Origin: Chloroflexota bacterium
Lineage (GTDB): Bacteria > Chloroflexota > UBA5177
Direction: 5' to 3'
DNA: 45,014 nt
NCBI GenBank assembly: GCA_025966365.1
Contig: JAICWV010000011.1
Coordinates: 1 to 45,014 of the forward strand
Part shown: one piece after another, positions 32,571 to 40,853 of the stretch
How the letters are laid out: the number at the start of each line of letters is the position of its first letter
How positions within the stretch are numbered: the stretch's first letter is position 1
Made by a program: the position numbers and the translations under genes
Notes under the pieces: generated by a model
The model's input: only the letters and a program-made list of their open reading frames with translations
Databases searched by the model: none
What the model was told of the DNA's origin: nothing

Positions 32571-33487
32571 CGGCTCCGTGCCTCCAGCCACTCGTCCACC
32601 GTCGCCGCGATCCGAGCCCCATTACTCTGGGCGGCGTCGAACCACCGAATGCGAGTGTCGGCACGAAACCAGGTCATCTGGCGCCTGATGTACCGCCGGG
32701 TGGCGGTCTGGTAGCCTTCAATCGCTTCCTCGAGGCTGAGATGGCCGCCGATGTGCGCGATCATCTCCCGGTACCCGAACCCGTCGAGGGCTGGGCCGGC
32801 CGGGCTGTAGCCCATGGTCAGCAGCAGCTGTGTTTCTTCCACGAGTCCGGCCCGCACCTGTTCCCGCACGCGCGCATCTGCAATCGCATGCAGCCGTTGC
32901 CTGTCCATCGTCAGGCCGATATACAGCGCGTCGTGCCGCGGTGCCGGCCGACTGCGCGGTACCGGCCCACCGAGTGTCTCAACAACTTCGAGCGCGCGGA
33001 TTATTCGCGGGAGATTGTTCGGGTGGATCCTCGCCGCCGACGCCGGATCCACCTGCTCCAATCGCTGCCAGAGCGCCGGAGATTGTAGAGTTGCCGCTTC
33101 ACGGCGCAGGCGGGCACGAAGTTCGGGATCAGGCGGAACAGGAGGCAGAGAGAGTCCGTCCAGGAGAGCCCGCACGTAGAAGCCGGTGCCCCCCGCCACA
33201 AAGGCAGGTCTCCCCTCCGCCGCCAGTCGGTGGAGGACCCGCTCCCCCTCTTCCCGGTAGGTGGCAGCCGTAAAAACCTGGCTCGGATCGACCAGATCGA
33301 TCATGCGGTGAGAAACCAGGACGCGTTCCTGCGGGGTGGGTTTCGCGGTACCGATATCCATGTATCGGTACACCTGGCGAGAGTCGGCAGTCACAATCTC
33401 GCCGCCAAACCGTTCGGCGAGCCGGAGCGAGAGGGCACTCTTCCCCACTGCCGTCGGGCCGACGATTACGATGACCGCATGAGGCAT
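32567..33487 (-). CDS. miaA: tRNA dimethylallyltransferase
   Basis: Adds the dimethylallyl group to A37 of tRNAs reading codons that start with U. The 306 residues show the P-loop IVIVGPTAVGKSALS, GEIVTADSRQVYRYMDIGTAKP, FVAGGTGFYVRALLDG, DPASAARIHPNNLPRIIRALEV and YRQMTW-like RYIRRQMTWFR near the C-terminus, all typical of MiaA. The ATG at 33487 is the first codon of the conserved start PHAVIVIVGPT; it lies 4 nt past the larC stop with a weak AAGG close by. Last gene of the larB-larC-miaA unit, convergent with the GT-C/NHL gene (4-nt overlap). Confidence 0.94.
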   Translation of the reverse strand: MPHAVIVIVGPTAVGKSALSLRLAERFGGEIVTADSRQVYRYMDIGTAKPTPQERVLVSHRMIDLVDPSQVFTAATYREEGERVLHRLAAEGRPAFVAGGTGFYVRALLDGLSLPPVPPDPELRARLRREAATLQSPALWQRLEQVDPASAARIHPNNLPRIIRALEVVETLGGPVPRSRPAPRHDALYIGLTMDRQRLHAIADARVREQVRAGLVEETQLLLTMGYSPAGPALDGFGYREMIAHIGGHLSLEEAIEGYQTATRRYIRRQMTWFRADTRIRWFDAAQSNGARIAATVDEWLEARSR

Positions 33488-33491
33488 TGCC

Positions 33492-34682
33492 TTAATCGCG
33501 TTGCGCGGCCGCCAGCGCCGCCCGGTACACGTCGGCCAGGGGCACGTGCGACTCGACGGCAACGCGGCGGCAGTCCTCGTACTCGGGGGAGGCGCGCTCC
33601 TCCCCGTTGACTGCGATGCGCACTTTCACCGCGATCGGTCCGAATCGAGTTGTGACCACGCGCCGCTCTCTCGCCAGTGCCTGCCGCTGTACTTCCCACC
33701 ACCGGACGCCCAGCGTCGTGGTCTCCTCGAAGACCACTTGGCGTAGGCGTTCCAATCCGTCGGGCCTGCAAAGCACTTCCAGCTGCACCCCCGGGCGGCC
33801 CTTCTTCATCACGACGGGCACCAGCAACGCATCAAGCGCACCGTCCTGGAAGCACCGTTCCAGCACATGCGCGCTGAGCTCGGGACTCATGTCGTCAATA
33901 TTGGTCTGGAGGACGATCAGCCGCTCCGTATCATCCCGCTGCGAGTCTCCGATCCAGACGCGCAGGACGTTGGGCACCGGCATATCGGCGTGGCCCGCTC
34001 CATATCCCACCGTGTCAGGCCGCATCCTCGGCTGCTCGAAGGTAGCGAGAGAGGCGAGGATGGCGGCACCGGTGGGCGTTACCTGCTCGGAACGTATCCG
34101 ACTGGGGCGCGTGGGAATGCGCGCGGCGGCAATCACTTCAAGGGTGGCCGGAGCCGGGACCGGATAGAGGCCGTGCTGCGTCCTGACCACCCCTGACCCG
34201 GCCGGCAAGTCGGAGCAAAAGATCGCCTCCAGATCGAGGATCTCCACGGCGACAGCCGACCCGACTATATCCACGATGCTGTCGATGGCGCCGATCTCGT
34301 GGAAGTGCACCTCCTCCGGGGGCACTCCGTGGACCTTTCCCTCCGCCTCGCCCAGCAGCCGGTAAATGTCGAGCGCTCGCGCCCTGGCAGTCGGGGAAAT
34401 CGAGCTGCACTCGATCAGGTCGCGGATCTCGCCAAGCGAGCGCCCTCCTTTGTCGTGGGTGTGGTCGTGGAGATGCTCCTCCCGTCCGGAGATAACCACT
34501 TCGAATTGGGCCGCGCTGATGTGCAACTTGGAGACCCGGTCAACGCGAATGGAGACGTCGCCAAGCGGCAGCGTCGCCAGCTCCGCCTGCAAGCGCCCCA
34601 CGTCAAGTCCCGCGTCGATGAGGGCTCCCAGGATCATGTCTCCCGCTGCGCCACCGATCGCGTCAAAGTAAGCGATACGCAT
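33492..34682 (-). CDS. larC: nickel-pincer cofactor biosynthesis protein LarC (single frame)
   Basis: Inserts nickel into the pyridinium-dithiocarboxylic acid mononucleotide to make the nickel-pincer cofactor of lactate racemase and related LarA enzymes; CTP-dependent in the known protein. The 396 residues start MRIAYFDAIGGAAGDMILGAL, carry the histidine-rich metal loop EEHLHDHTHDKGG, EVHFHEIGAIDSIVDIVG and RTQHGLYPVPAPATLE. The LarC2 part (TNIDDMSPELSAHVLERCF, VVMKKGRPGVQLEVLC) follows in the same frame, with no programmed frameshift as in Lactobacillus. The ATG directly follows the larB stop (TAGATG). Confidence 0.93.
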   Translation of the reverse strand: MRIAYFDAIGGAAGDMILGALIDAGLDVGRLQAELATLPLGDVSIRVDRVSKLHISAAQFEVVISGREEHLHDHTHDKGGRSLGEIRDLIECSSISPTARARALDIYRLLGEAEGKVHGVPPEEVHFHEIGAIDSIVDIVGSAVAVEILDLEAIFCSDLPAGSGVVRTQHGLYPVPAPATLEVIAAARIPTRPSRIRSEQVTPTGAAILASLATFEQPRMRPDTVGYGAGHADMPVPNVLRVWIGDSQRDDTERLIVLQTNIDDMSPELSAHVLERCFQDGALDALLVPVVMKKGRPGVQLEVLCRPDGLERLRQVVFEETTTLGVRWWEVQRQALARERRVVTTRFGPIAVKVRIAVNGEERASPEYEDCRRVAVESHVPLADVYRAALAAAQRD

Positions 34683-35435
34683 CTACTCTGCCCGCCCGCG
34701 GTTGATCATGCCAGCCAGTACGCCTGCGCCGAAACCGTTGTCGATGTTGACTACCGACACACCGGGGGAACAGCTATTCAGCATCGTGAGCAGGGCACTG
34801 ATGCCGCCGAAGGCTGCCCCGTAGCCGGTGCTGGTCGGAACCGCCACTACCGGGCAGGCGACCAGCCCGGCCACGACACTCGGCAGAGCGCCGTCCATCC
34901 CCGCCGCCACGATAACCACCCGGGCGTCCGCGAGCCGAGGAAGCACGTCAAGGAGCCGATGGAGCCCGGCGACGCCCACGTCGAAGTGACGTTCCACGGC
35001 GTTGCCCATAACCTGCGCAGTAATGGCCGCCTCCTCCGCCACGGGTATGTCTGACGTCCCTGCGGTCAACACTGTCACCCCCGGTACTGCCTGCAGCGGG
35101 CTCGCGTCAATGCTGACCATGCGTGCGGAATCGTGATGGACGGCGTGAGGAAAGACCGAGAGAAGATCTCGGGCCCGGTCGGCGGCCACGCGGGTCACAA
35201 GCACACGGGAACCACCTTCAACCATGGACCGCGCAATCTCCATTACCTGCTCTCCTGTCTTGCCCTCCGACAGAATGACTTCCGGAATCCCGGTGCGCAG
35301 CTGTCGGTGATGATCGACGCGAGAGTGACCCAGATCCTCATACGGGAGACGCGAGAGAGCGCTCATGGCTTCGTCCACGTCGACCCGATTTGACCGTACG
35401 TTTTCCAGAAGATCGCGCAGTGTTTTCCTGTTCAA
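34683..35435 (-). CDS. larB: nickel-pincer cofactor biosynthesis protein LarB
   Basis: Carboxylates and hydrolyses nicotinic acid adenine dinucleotide to pyridinium-3,5-biscarboxylic acid mononucleotide, the first step of the nickel-pincer cofactor. The 250 residues begin MNRKTLRDLLENVRSNRVDV, followed by DHHRQLRTGIPEVILSEGKT, then a PurE-like domain: VLTAGTSDIPVAEEAAIT, VVIVAAGMDGALPSVVAGLV, VPTSTGYGAAFGGISALL and NIDNGFGAGVLAGMINR. The start is TTG 35435 with AAGGG nearby. larE, the sulfur-donor protein, and larA are not in this window. Divergent from secA. Confidence 0.93.
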   Translation of the reverse strand: MNRKTLRDLLENVRSNRVDVDEAMSALSRLPYEDLGHSRVDHHRQLRTGIPEVILSEGKTGEQVMEIARSMVEGGSRVLVTRVAADRARDLLSVFPHAVHHDSARMVSIDASPLQAVPGVTVLTAGTSDIPVAEEAAITAQVMGNAVERHFDVGVAGLHRLLDVLPRLADARVVIVAAGMDGALPSVVAGLVACPVVAVPTSTGYGAAFGGISALLTMLNSCSPGVSVVNIDNGFGAGVLAGMINRGRAE

Positions 35436-35451
35436 ACGCCCTTGCCGCCCG

Positions 35452-35480
35452 TTGATGATTCCGCGATTCCATGCTAAACT
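35452..35480 (+). promoter_or_regulatory. putative secA promoter
   Basis: TTGATG (35452-35457), a 17-nt spacer and TAAACT (35475-35480). Transcription would start near 35487. Confidence 0.5.
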
Positions 35481-35491
35481 CTGATGCGCAT

Positions 35492-35510
35492 CGCCGTCCG
35501 CTGGGCGGCG
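35492..35510 (+). other. GC hairpin in the secA leader
   Basis: CGCCGTCC-GCT-GGGCGGCG forms an 8-bp stem (one G-U pair) starting about 5 nt into the predicted transcript, followed by TTCTTACT. It resembles the hairpin ahead of secG (CCGCC-GTCG-GGCGG plus T-run). Possibly a shared attenuator or 5' protection element. Confidence 0.5.
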
Positions 35511-35534
35511 TTCTTACTATCTGGAGCACCTCGC

Positions 35535-38177
35535 ATGTCCGCACTCGCCAAGCTTTTTGGAGACCCGAACCTCCGGGTCATCAAGAAGCTCCAACCTACA
35601 GTCGATCAAATCAACGCGCTCGAGCCTGACCTGGAAAAACTCTCAGACAGTCAGCTACGAGAGCAAACGACGCGATTCCGCGAGCGTCTCACTACCGGAG
35701 AGACGCTGGACGAACTCCTTCCTGAAGCGTTCGCCTCGGTACGGGAGGCGGCCAAGCGCACTCTCGGCCAGCGCCACTACGACGTACAACTTCTTGGAGG
35801 CATCGTCCTTCATCAGGGCCGCATTGCGGAGATGAAGACCGGCGAGGGCAAAACGCTGGTCGCAACGACCGCCCTCTACCTCAATGCCCTTAGCGGCGAG
35901 GGATGTCATCTGGTGACTGTCAACGACTACCTTGCCCGCCGCGACTGCGGCTGGATGGGGAATATCTTCTATGCGCTTGGCATGAGCGCCGCGGCTATTG
36001 CCGGCGACATGTCCCTGCAGTTCGACGCCGAATATGTCGACGACAAGGCGGGGGATGAGCGGTTGCAGCATCTCCGCCCGATTGACCGGAAAGCGGCCTA
36101 CCTGTGCGACATCACCTACGGCACGAACAGCGAGTTCGGATTCGACTATCTCCGTGACAACCTGGCCCTGGACCTCGCCGACACCGTACAGCGAGGCCAC
36201 TACTACGCGATCGTGGACGAAGTGGACAACATTTTGATCGACGAAGCCCGGACGCCGTTGATCATCAGCGGTGAGGCCGAGGAATCGTCGGATATGTACC
36301 GCACCTTCGCACGGGTGGCACCACGCCTGGAAGCCGAAACGGACTACACGGTTGATCCCAAGGCTCGCACAGTCTCGCTGACTGACGACGGAATTGCCAA
36401 GATGGAGCGTCTCACAGGGATTCACAACCTGTACGGAGACAACTATCAGCTGGTCAATTACATGGAGCAGGCGGTGCGAGCGCAGGTGCTCTATCAGCGG
36501 GACAAGGATTACGTAGTGCACGAGGGTGAAGTTGTCATTGTCGACGAGTTCACCGGGAGGATGATGGCGGGTCGACGCTGGAGCGATGGGCTGCACCAGG
36601 CCGTGGAGGCCAAAGAAGGTGTCAAGATCCAGCGCGAAAACGTCACCCACGCCACTATTACCCTACAGAACTACTTCCGCATGTATGACAAGTTGGCGGG
36701 AATGACGGGAACGGCCGAGACCGAAGCCGAGGAATTTCACAAGATCTATGGGCTCGACGTCATGGTGATCCCCACTCACCGGCCCATGTGCCGGGTTGAC
36801 CAGGCGGACCTTGTTTTCCGGGATGAGAAGTCAAAGTTGAAGGCGCTGATTGCCGACGTGAAGGAGCGTCACGAGCGCGGACAACCCGTTCTCATCGGCA
36901 CGACCTCTATCGAGAAGAATGAAGAGCTGTCTCGGATGCTGGATCGGCAGGGAATCGCCCATAAGGTGCTGAACGCCAAGCAGCACGAGCGCGAGGCGGC
37001 CATCATCTCCCAGGCTGGCCAGCCCGGCGCGGTGACGGTAGCGACGAATATGGCCGGCCGTGGCGTGGACATCATCCTGGGCGACGGCGTCACCGATCTC
37101 GGAGGTCTGGCCGTGATCGGGACCGAGCGCCACGAGTCGCGCCGGATCGACAATCAGCTCCGGGGCCGCGCGGGCCGCCAGGGCGATCCCGGCTACTCAC
37201 GGTTCTACCTGGCCCTGGAGGACGAGCTGATGAGCCGATTCGTCGGACCGCGAGTCAAGACGCTACTCGAGCGGTTCGGCATGGACAGCGATGAGGCACT
37301 TGAGCACCGGATGGTGAGCAGAACGATCGAGCAGGCGCAGACAAAGGTCGAGGGGATGAACTTCGACTATCGCAAGCACCTCGTGGAGTACGACGACGTT
37401 CTCGCCAAGCAACGTCAGATCGTGTATGCAGATCGGAGCCGCATCCTGAACGGGGAGAACGTTCGGGACATCGTCACCGGGCTTATCGCCGACGAAATTG
37501 CGGAGCTGGTGGATGCGCATTGCCCTGGCCCGCACCCGGACGAATGGGATACCACGTCGCTGTACAACGCGGTGAGCAGTATCTTCAAGCTTCCGCGCGA
37601 CCTCACACCGGACAGCATGGAAACCTACTCGCAGGATGAGCTGGCGGACGTCCTGATCCAGGCAGCCGAAGCCGCCTATGCGGAACGCGAGCAGGCGCTT
37701 GGTGACGACGTAGTCCGCGCCTGGGAGCGCCGGATCCTGCTGGTCACCATGAGCGGGCTCTGGATCCATCACGTGGATGCCATGGATGAGCTGCGTGAGG
37801 CCGCCATGCTCCAGGCGATCGGTCAGCAAGATCCACTCGTCGCCTACAAGCGGCAAGGGTACGACATGTTCCAGCAGTTCCAGGTGATCTTCCGGAAAAA
37901 CGTCGTCTACCAGATCTTTCACGTGCTATTCGACCCCAACGCATCGCTCATCCTCATGGAGACGCGGATTGTCGGAGACGCCCCATCCGAGACGCATGTC
38001 TCGGCGCAATCGGCCCAGCTCGATCAGACCGCCCATGAAGTGGCTGCCCATAGCAAGCGCAACAAGGGTCGCAAGGCATCGTCTCCTGGCAAGATCGGAC
38101 GAAACGACCCCTGTTTCTGTGGCAGCGGCAAGAAATATAAACACTGCCACGGCAGTGCAACCGGGATCAGCGCGTGA
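35535..38177 (+). CDS. secA: protein translocase motor ATPase SecA
   Basis: Drives preproteins through SecYEG using ATP; peripheral at the inner face of the membrane. The 880 residues give nucleotide-binding fold 1 with Walker A MKTGEGKTLVAT (about 101-111) and DEVDNILIDEARTPL. The preprotein cross-linking region (KDYVVHEGEVVIVDEFTGR) and LAGMTGTAETEAEEF follow, then fold 2 with TNMAGRGVDIILG and QLRGRAGRQGDPG. The scaffold and a C-terminal SEC-C zinc tail (RNDPCFCGSGKKYKHCHG) close the chain. ATG 35535 follows GGAG by about 8 nt; the in-frame ATG at 35484 precedes the transcript start. prfB follows after 62 nt. Confidence 0.97.
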   Translation: MSALAKLFGDPNLRVIKKLQPTVDQINALEPDLEKLSDSQLREQTTRFRERLTTGETLDELLPEAFASVREAAKRTLGQRHYDVQLLGGIVLHQGRIAEMKTGEGKTLVATTALYLNALSGEGCHLVTVNDYLARRDCGWMGNIFYALGMSAAAIAGDMSLQFDAEYVDDKAGDERLQHLRPIDRKAAYLCDITYGTNSEFGFDYLRDNLALDLADTVQRGHYYAIVDEVDNILIDEARTPLIISGEAEESSDMYRTFARVAPRLEAETDYTVDPKARTVSLTDDGIAKMERLTGIHNLYGDNYQLVNYMEQAVRAQVLYQRDKDYVVHEGEVVIVDEFTGRMMAGRRWSDGLHQAVEAKEGVKIQRENVTHATITLQNYFRMYDKLAGMTGTAETEAEEFHKIYGLDVMVIPTHRPMCRVDQADLVFRDEKSKLKALIADVKERHERGQPVLIGTTSIEKNEELSRMLDRQGIAHKVLNAKQHEREAAIISQAGQPGAVTVATNMAGRGVDIILGDGVTDLGGLAVIGTERHESRRIDNQLRGRAGRQGDPGYSRFYLALEDELMSRFVGPRVKTLLERFGMDSDEALEHRMVSRTIEQAQTKVEGMNFDYRKHLVEYDDVLAKQRQIVYADRSRILNGENVRDIVTGLIADEIAELVDAHCPGPHPDEWDTTSLYNAVSSIFKLPRDLTPDSMETYSQDELADVLIQAAEAAYAEREQALGDDVVRAWERRILLVTMSGLWIHHVDAMDELREAAMLQAIGQQDPLVAYKRQGYDMFQQFQVIFRKNVVYQIFHVLFDPNASLILMETRIVGDAPSETHVSAQSAQLDQTAHEVAAHSKRNKGRKASSPGKIGRNDPCFCGSGKKYKHCHGSATGISA

Positions 38178-38239
38178 GACGTGGATCGAGCATTCTTGGC
38201 TGACCGCCGGTACTTCACCACTCCGATACAGGACCTCTC

Positions 38240-39374
38240 ATGGAAGACCTTTACCCACAATTGACCGACCTCGCCTCCAAGCTCGACGCCCTCAAGGTGC
38301 ATCTTTGACGTCGTCAGTGCCGAGCGTGAGATAGACGACCTCCAAGCAAAGAGCACCGACCCCGCGTTCTGGGACGATCCCAGGGCGGCAGGCCGCGACA
38401 TGCGACGCCTCACCATGCTCAAGGAACGCGTTGCCCGGTGGCACTCGCTGCGGGAATCGGTGACGCATCTGACCGAGATGCTCGAAGTCGCGGACGAGGA
38501 TCTTCTGGTGGAGATCACCGACGAGACAGCGCGCGTGGCGCGAGACGTGGACCAGCTCGAATTCGCGACCATGCTGGGCGGCGAGCACGCCGAGAACGGC
38601 GCCATCCTGGCCGTGCACGCCGGTGCAGGCGGAACGGAGTCGCAGGACTGGGCAGAGATGCTGCTGCGCATGTACATGCGATGGGCGGAGACTCAGGGGT
38701 TCAAGGTCGAACTCCTGGACCGTTCCGAGGGTGAAGAGGCGGGAATCAAGAGCGCCACCGTTCAAATCGACGGGCACTACGCTTACGGCTATCTGCGCTC
38801 AGAGCGCGGAGTCCACCGCCTGGTCCGGCTCTCGCCGTACGACGCCGCACACCGTCGCCACACCAGCTTTGCACTGGTCGAGGTGCTGCCGATGATTGAG
38901 GAGGACGAAGGACCGGTCCCGATTACTCCCGACGACCTTCGCATCGACACCTTCCGATCGAGCGGCGCAGGCGGCCAGCACGTCAACAAGACCGACTCCG
39001 CGGTGCGGATCACTCACCTGCCCACGGGACTCGTGGTGACGTGTCAAAATGAGCGATCTCAGATGCAGAACCGGGAGGTGGCCATGCGCATCCTCGCCTC
39101 GCGCCTTCTGGAGCGCCGCCTGGAGGAGCGAGAGGTGGAACAGGCACGTCTAAAGGGAGAACACGTCGAGGCGGGCTGGGGCAACCAGATCCGCTCATAC
39201 GTGCTGCACCCATACACCATGGTCAAGGACCACCGCACCGGATACGAAACGAGCAACACAACCGGCGTCCTCAACGGGGATCTGGACGCCTTCATGCACG
39301 CATACCTTCGGGCCAATCCCTATCGAGCTACTGAGGGCGAAGCCACCGCAGCCACGGCGGGTACCGACCGATGA
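38240..39374 (+). CDS. prfB: peptide chain release factor 2, expressed through +1 frameshift
   Basis: Releases the peptide at UGA and UAA. The frame from ATG 38240 reads 22 codons (MEDLYPQLTDLASKLDALKV...) to CTT, then an in-frame TGA at 38306-38308; shifting by +1 continues as DVVSAEREIDDLQAKS to the stop at 39374, 377 residues in all. This is the well-known autoregulation of RF2, in which low RF2 favours the shift. GGQ is present (SSGAGGQHVNKTDSAVRITH). The stop-codon-reading tripeptide, normally SPF, reads SPY here (RLSPYDAAHRRHTSF). AGGA lies about 8 nt before the ATG; the last codon overlaps the S41 protease start. Confidence 0.95.
38294..38309 (+). promoter_or_regulatory. programmed +1 frameshift site of prfB
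   Basis: AAGGTGCATCTTTGAC: the slippery CTT TGA C heptamer is identical to the E. coli core, and the AAGG just upstream is the likely internal Shine-Dalgarno stimulator. The zero frame ends at TGA 38306; the +1 frame resumes with GAC 38307. Confidence 0.93.
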
Positions 39375-40549
39375 CACGGCTGCGGGGCAGTTTTCTCCTG
39401 GGACTGACGATTGGCCTGGCGGTGGCGCTGGTGTTCGGCGTCGGCGCCGCTACCGGCGTCGTGCTCGATCGAACTCGGGGCGGCACAGTGTCGGCATCTG
39501 ATCGCAATCTTCAGGAATTTCTTTCGGCTTATCAACTTCTGACTCGACAGGCCTATAACCAGCACTTGAACCGGCGTCAGCTGATCTACGCGGCCATCGA
39601 CGGGATGATGTCCGCCACCGGCGATCCCCACACGACCTTTCTGCCTCCGCAGGAGCAACAGATCGCCTCGCAGGAGCTCAATGGGTCCGACTATGCGGGC
39701 ATCGGCGCCATTGTCGTCCAGGAAGGAAAGAAGCTGCGGGTGATGGCGCCGCTTCCGCATACGCCAGCTGCCAGGGCAGGGCTCCAGTTCAACGACCTGA
39801 TTACCAAAATCGACCGTACCCCGATCGGCGCTATGCCGAACGGCACTGCCATAAAGCGGATCCACGGCAAGGCTGGAACTATCGTGAAGCTCACGGTCGA
39901 GCGCGGCCACCGAACGTTCATCATTCCGGTAACCCGGCAAGAGATCCCGGCTATCACCGCCTATGCACGGCCGCTCCCGGGCCACCTCGCGCTCCTCTCC
40001 ATCTTCAGTTTTGGCTCGGGCACCGCTCCGGATGTGCGTGCAGCGCTGGAGATGCCCCAGGTTCGAAACGCACGCGGCCTGATCGTGGACCTGCGCGGCA
40101 ACCCGGGCGGGTACGTCGCGGCAGCGCAGGATATTGTCAGCATGTTTGTGGGTTCCGGCGTGGTGGCGTACGAGCGATCAAGTGACGGTAGCGTGCAGAC
40201 GCTCCCGGTCGAACGAGGTCGACAGCTGACCCATCTCCCGGTGGCGGTCCTGGTGGACCGGTCGACCGCGAGTGCCGCCGAGATCATGGCTGCTGCCCTG
40301 CACGACGACGCACACGCCGTGGTCGTGGGAACCAGGACATATGGAAAGGGATCCATGCAAAGCGTATACACCCTGAGTGACGGATCGTCGCTGCACATTA
40401 CCGACAAGCTGTGGCTGACGCCCAGCAAGCAGTCGATTCAGGGACGTGGGCTGACGCCTGACGTGGATGTACCCTCGAGCACCTCCCCGGGCGGGGACCC
40501 CCAGCTGAGGGCTGCAGCGGACTACCTGGCACATCACGCAACGCGCTGA
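39371..40549 (+). CDS. S41 family carboxy-terminal processing protease
   Basis: Membrane-anchored extracytoplasmic serine protease cutting C-terminal tails. The 392 residues have an N-terminal signal anchor (GSFLLGLTIGLAVALVFGVGAATGVVL), a helical cap with MMSATGDPHTTFLPP, a PDZ domain (YAGIGAIVVQEGKKLRVMAPL ... LQFNDLITKID) and the S41 core: LIVDLRGNPGGYVAAA, the nucleophile in STASAAEIMAAAL (Ser about 301) and the general base in TYGKGSMQSVY (Lys about 326). ATGA overlap with prfB; its stop overlaps the next gene as TGATG. Confidence 0.94.
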   Translation: MTRLRGSFLLGLTIGLAVALVFGVGAATGVVLDRTRGGTVSASDRNLQEFLSAYQLLTRQAYNQHLNRRQLIYAAIDGMMSATGDPHTTFLPPQEQQIASQELNGSDYAGIGAIVVQEGKKLRVMAPLPHTPAARAGLQFNDLITKIDRTPIGAMPNGTAIKRIHGKAGTIVKLTVERGHRTFIIPVTRQEIPAITAYARPLPGHLALLSIFSFGSGTAPDVRAALEMPQVRNARGLIVDLRGNPGGYVAAAQDIVSMFVGSGVVAYERSSDGSVQTLPVERGRQLTHLPVAVLVDRSTASAAEIMAAALHDDAHAVVVGTRTYGKGSMQSVYTLSDGSSLHITDKLWLTPSKQSIQGRGLTPDVDVPSSTSPGGDPQLRAAADYLAHHATR

Positions 40550-40797
40550 TGCCGGCCTGGCTCGTTTTTGCCGCGGTGCTGGCACTGGCACTCGCCGCGC
40601 TTTATCAGCTGGCTACCCGGCGCTATGGTTGGCGCCTGGCAGCGTACTGGCTGGCAGTCCTTGTGGGGATTTTGGGAGCAGAAGCGGCCGCTGAGTCACT
40701 TGGTTGGAGCTTCACGCGTTTCGGGGACCTTCGCCTGCTCCCGGACCTGGTGGGCGCGGCCGTCATTCTCGCCCTCCTCTGGTTTCTCGGTGTCTAA
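40549..40797 (+). CDS. small integral membrane protein of unknown function
   Basis: An 82-residue protein, almost entirely hydrophobic, with three probable helices (AWLVFAAVLALALAALYQLA; LAAYWLAVLVGILGAEAAAES; LPDLVGAAVILALLWFLGV) and a short basic loop (TRRYGWR). No family recognised. It overlaps the protease stop by one base (TGATG), so it is translated by coupling and may partner the protease. The FHA gene follows after 56 nt. Confidence 0.65.
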   Translation: MPAWLVFAAVLALALAALYQLATRRYGWRLAAYWLAVLVGILGAEAAAESLGWSFTRFGDLRLLPDLVGAAVILALLWFLGV

Positions 40798-40853
40798 TTC
40801 CCGCCTCGTTATCGACGTTGATACACTCCAGACAGGGACCAAGGAGGAACGTC

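Noticed and set aside
35655-36650. 331-codon open frame on the minus strand
   Set aside because: Antisense to the well-supported secA; no ribosome site or motif.
38400-39374. prfB starting at the ATG at 38400
   Set aside because: This would drop about 53 N-terminal residues; the upstream +1 frameshift site and the in-frame coding 22 codons before it show the true start at 38240.
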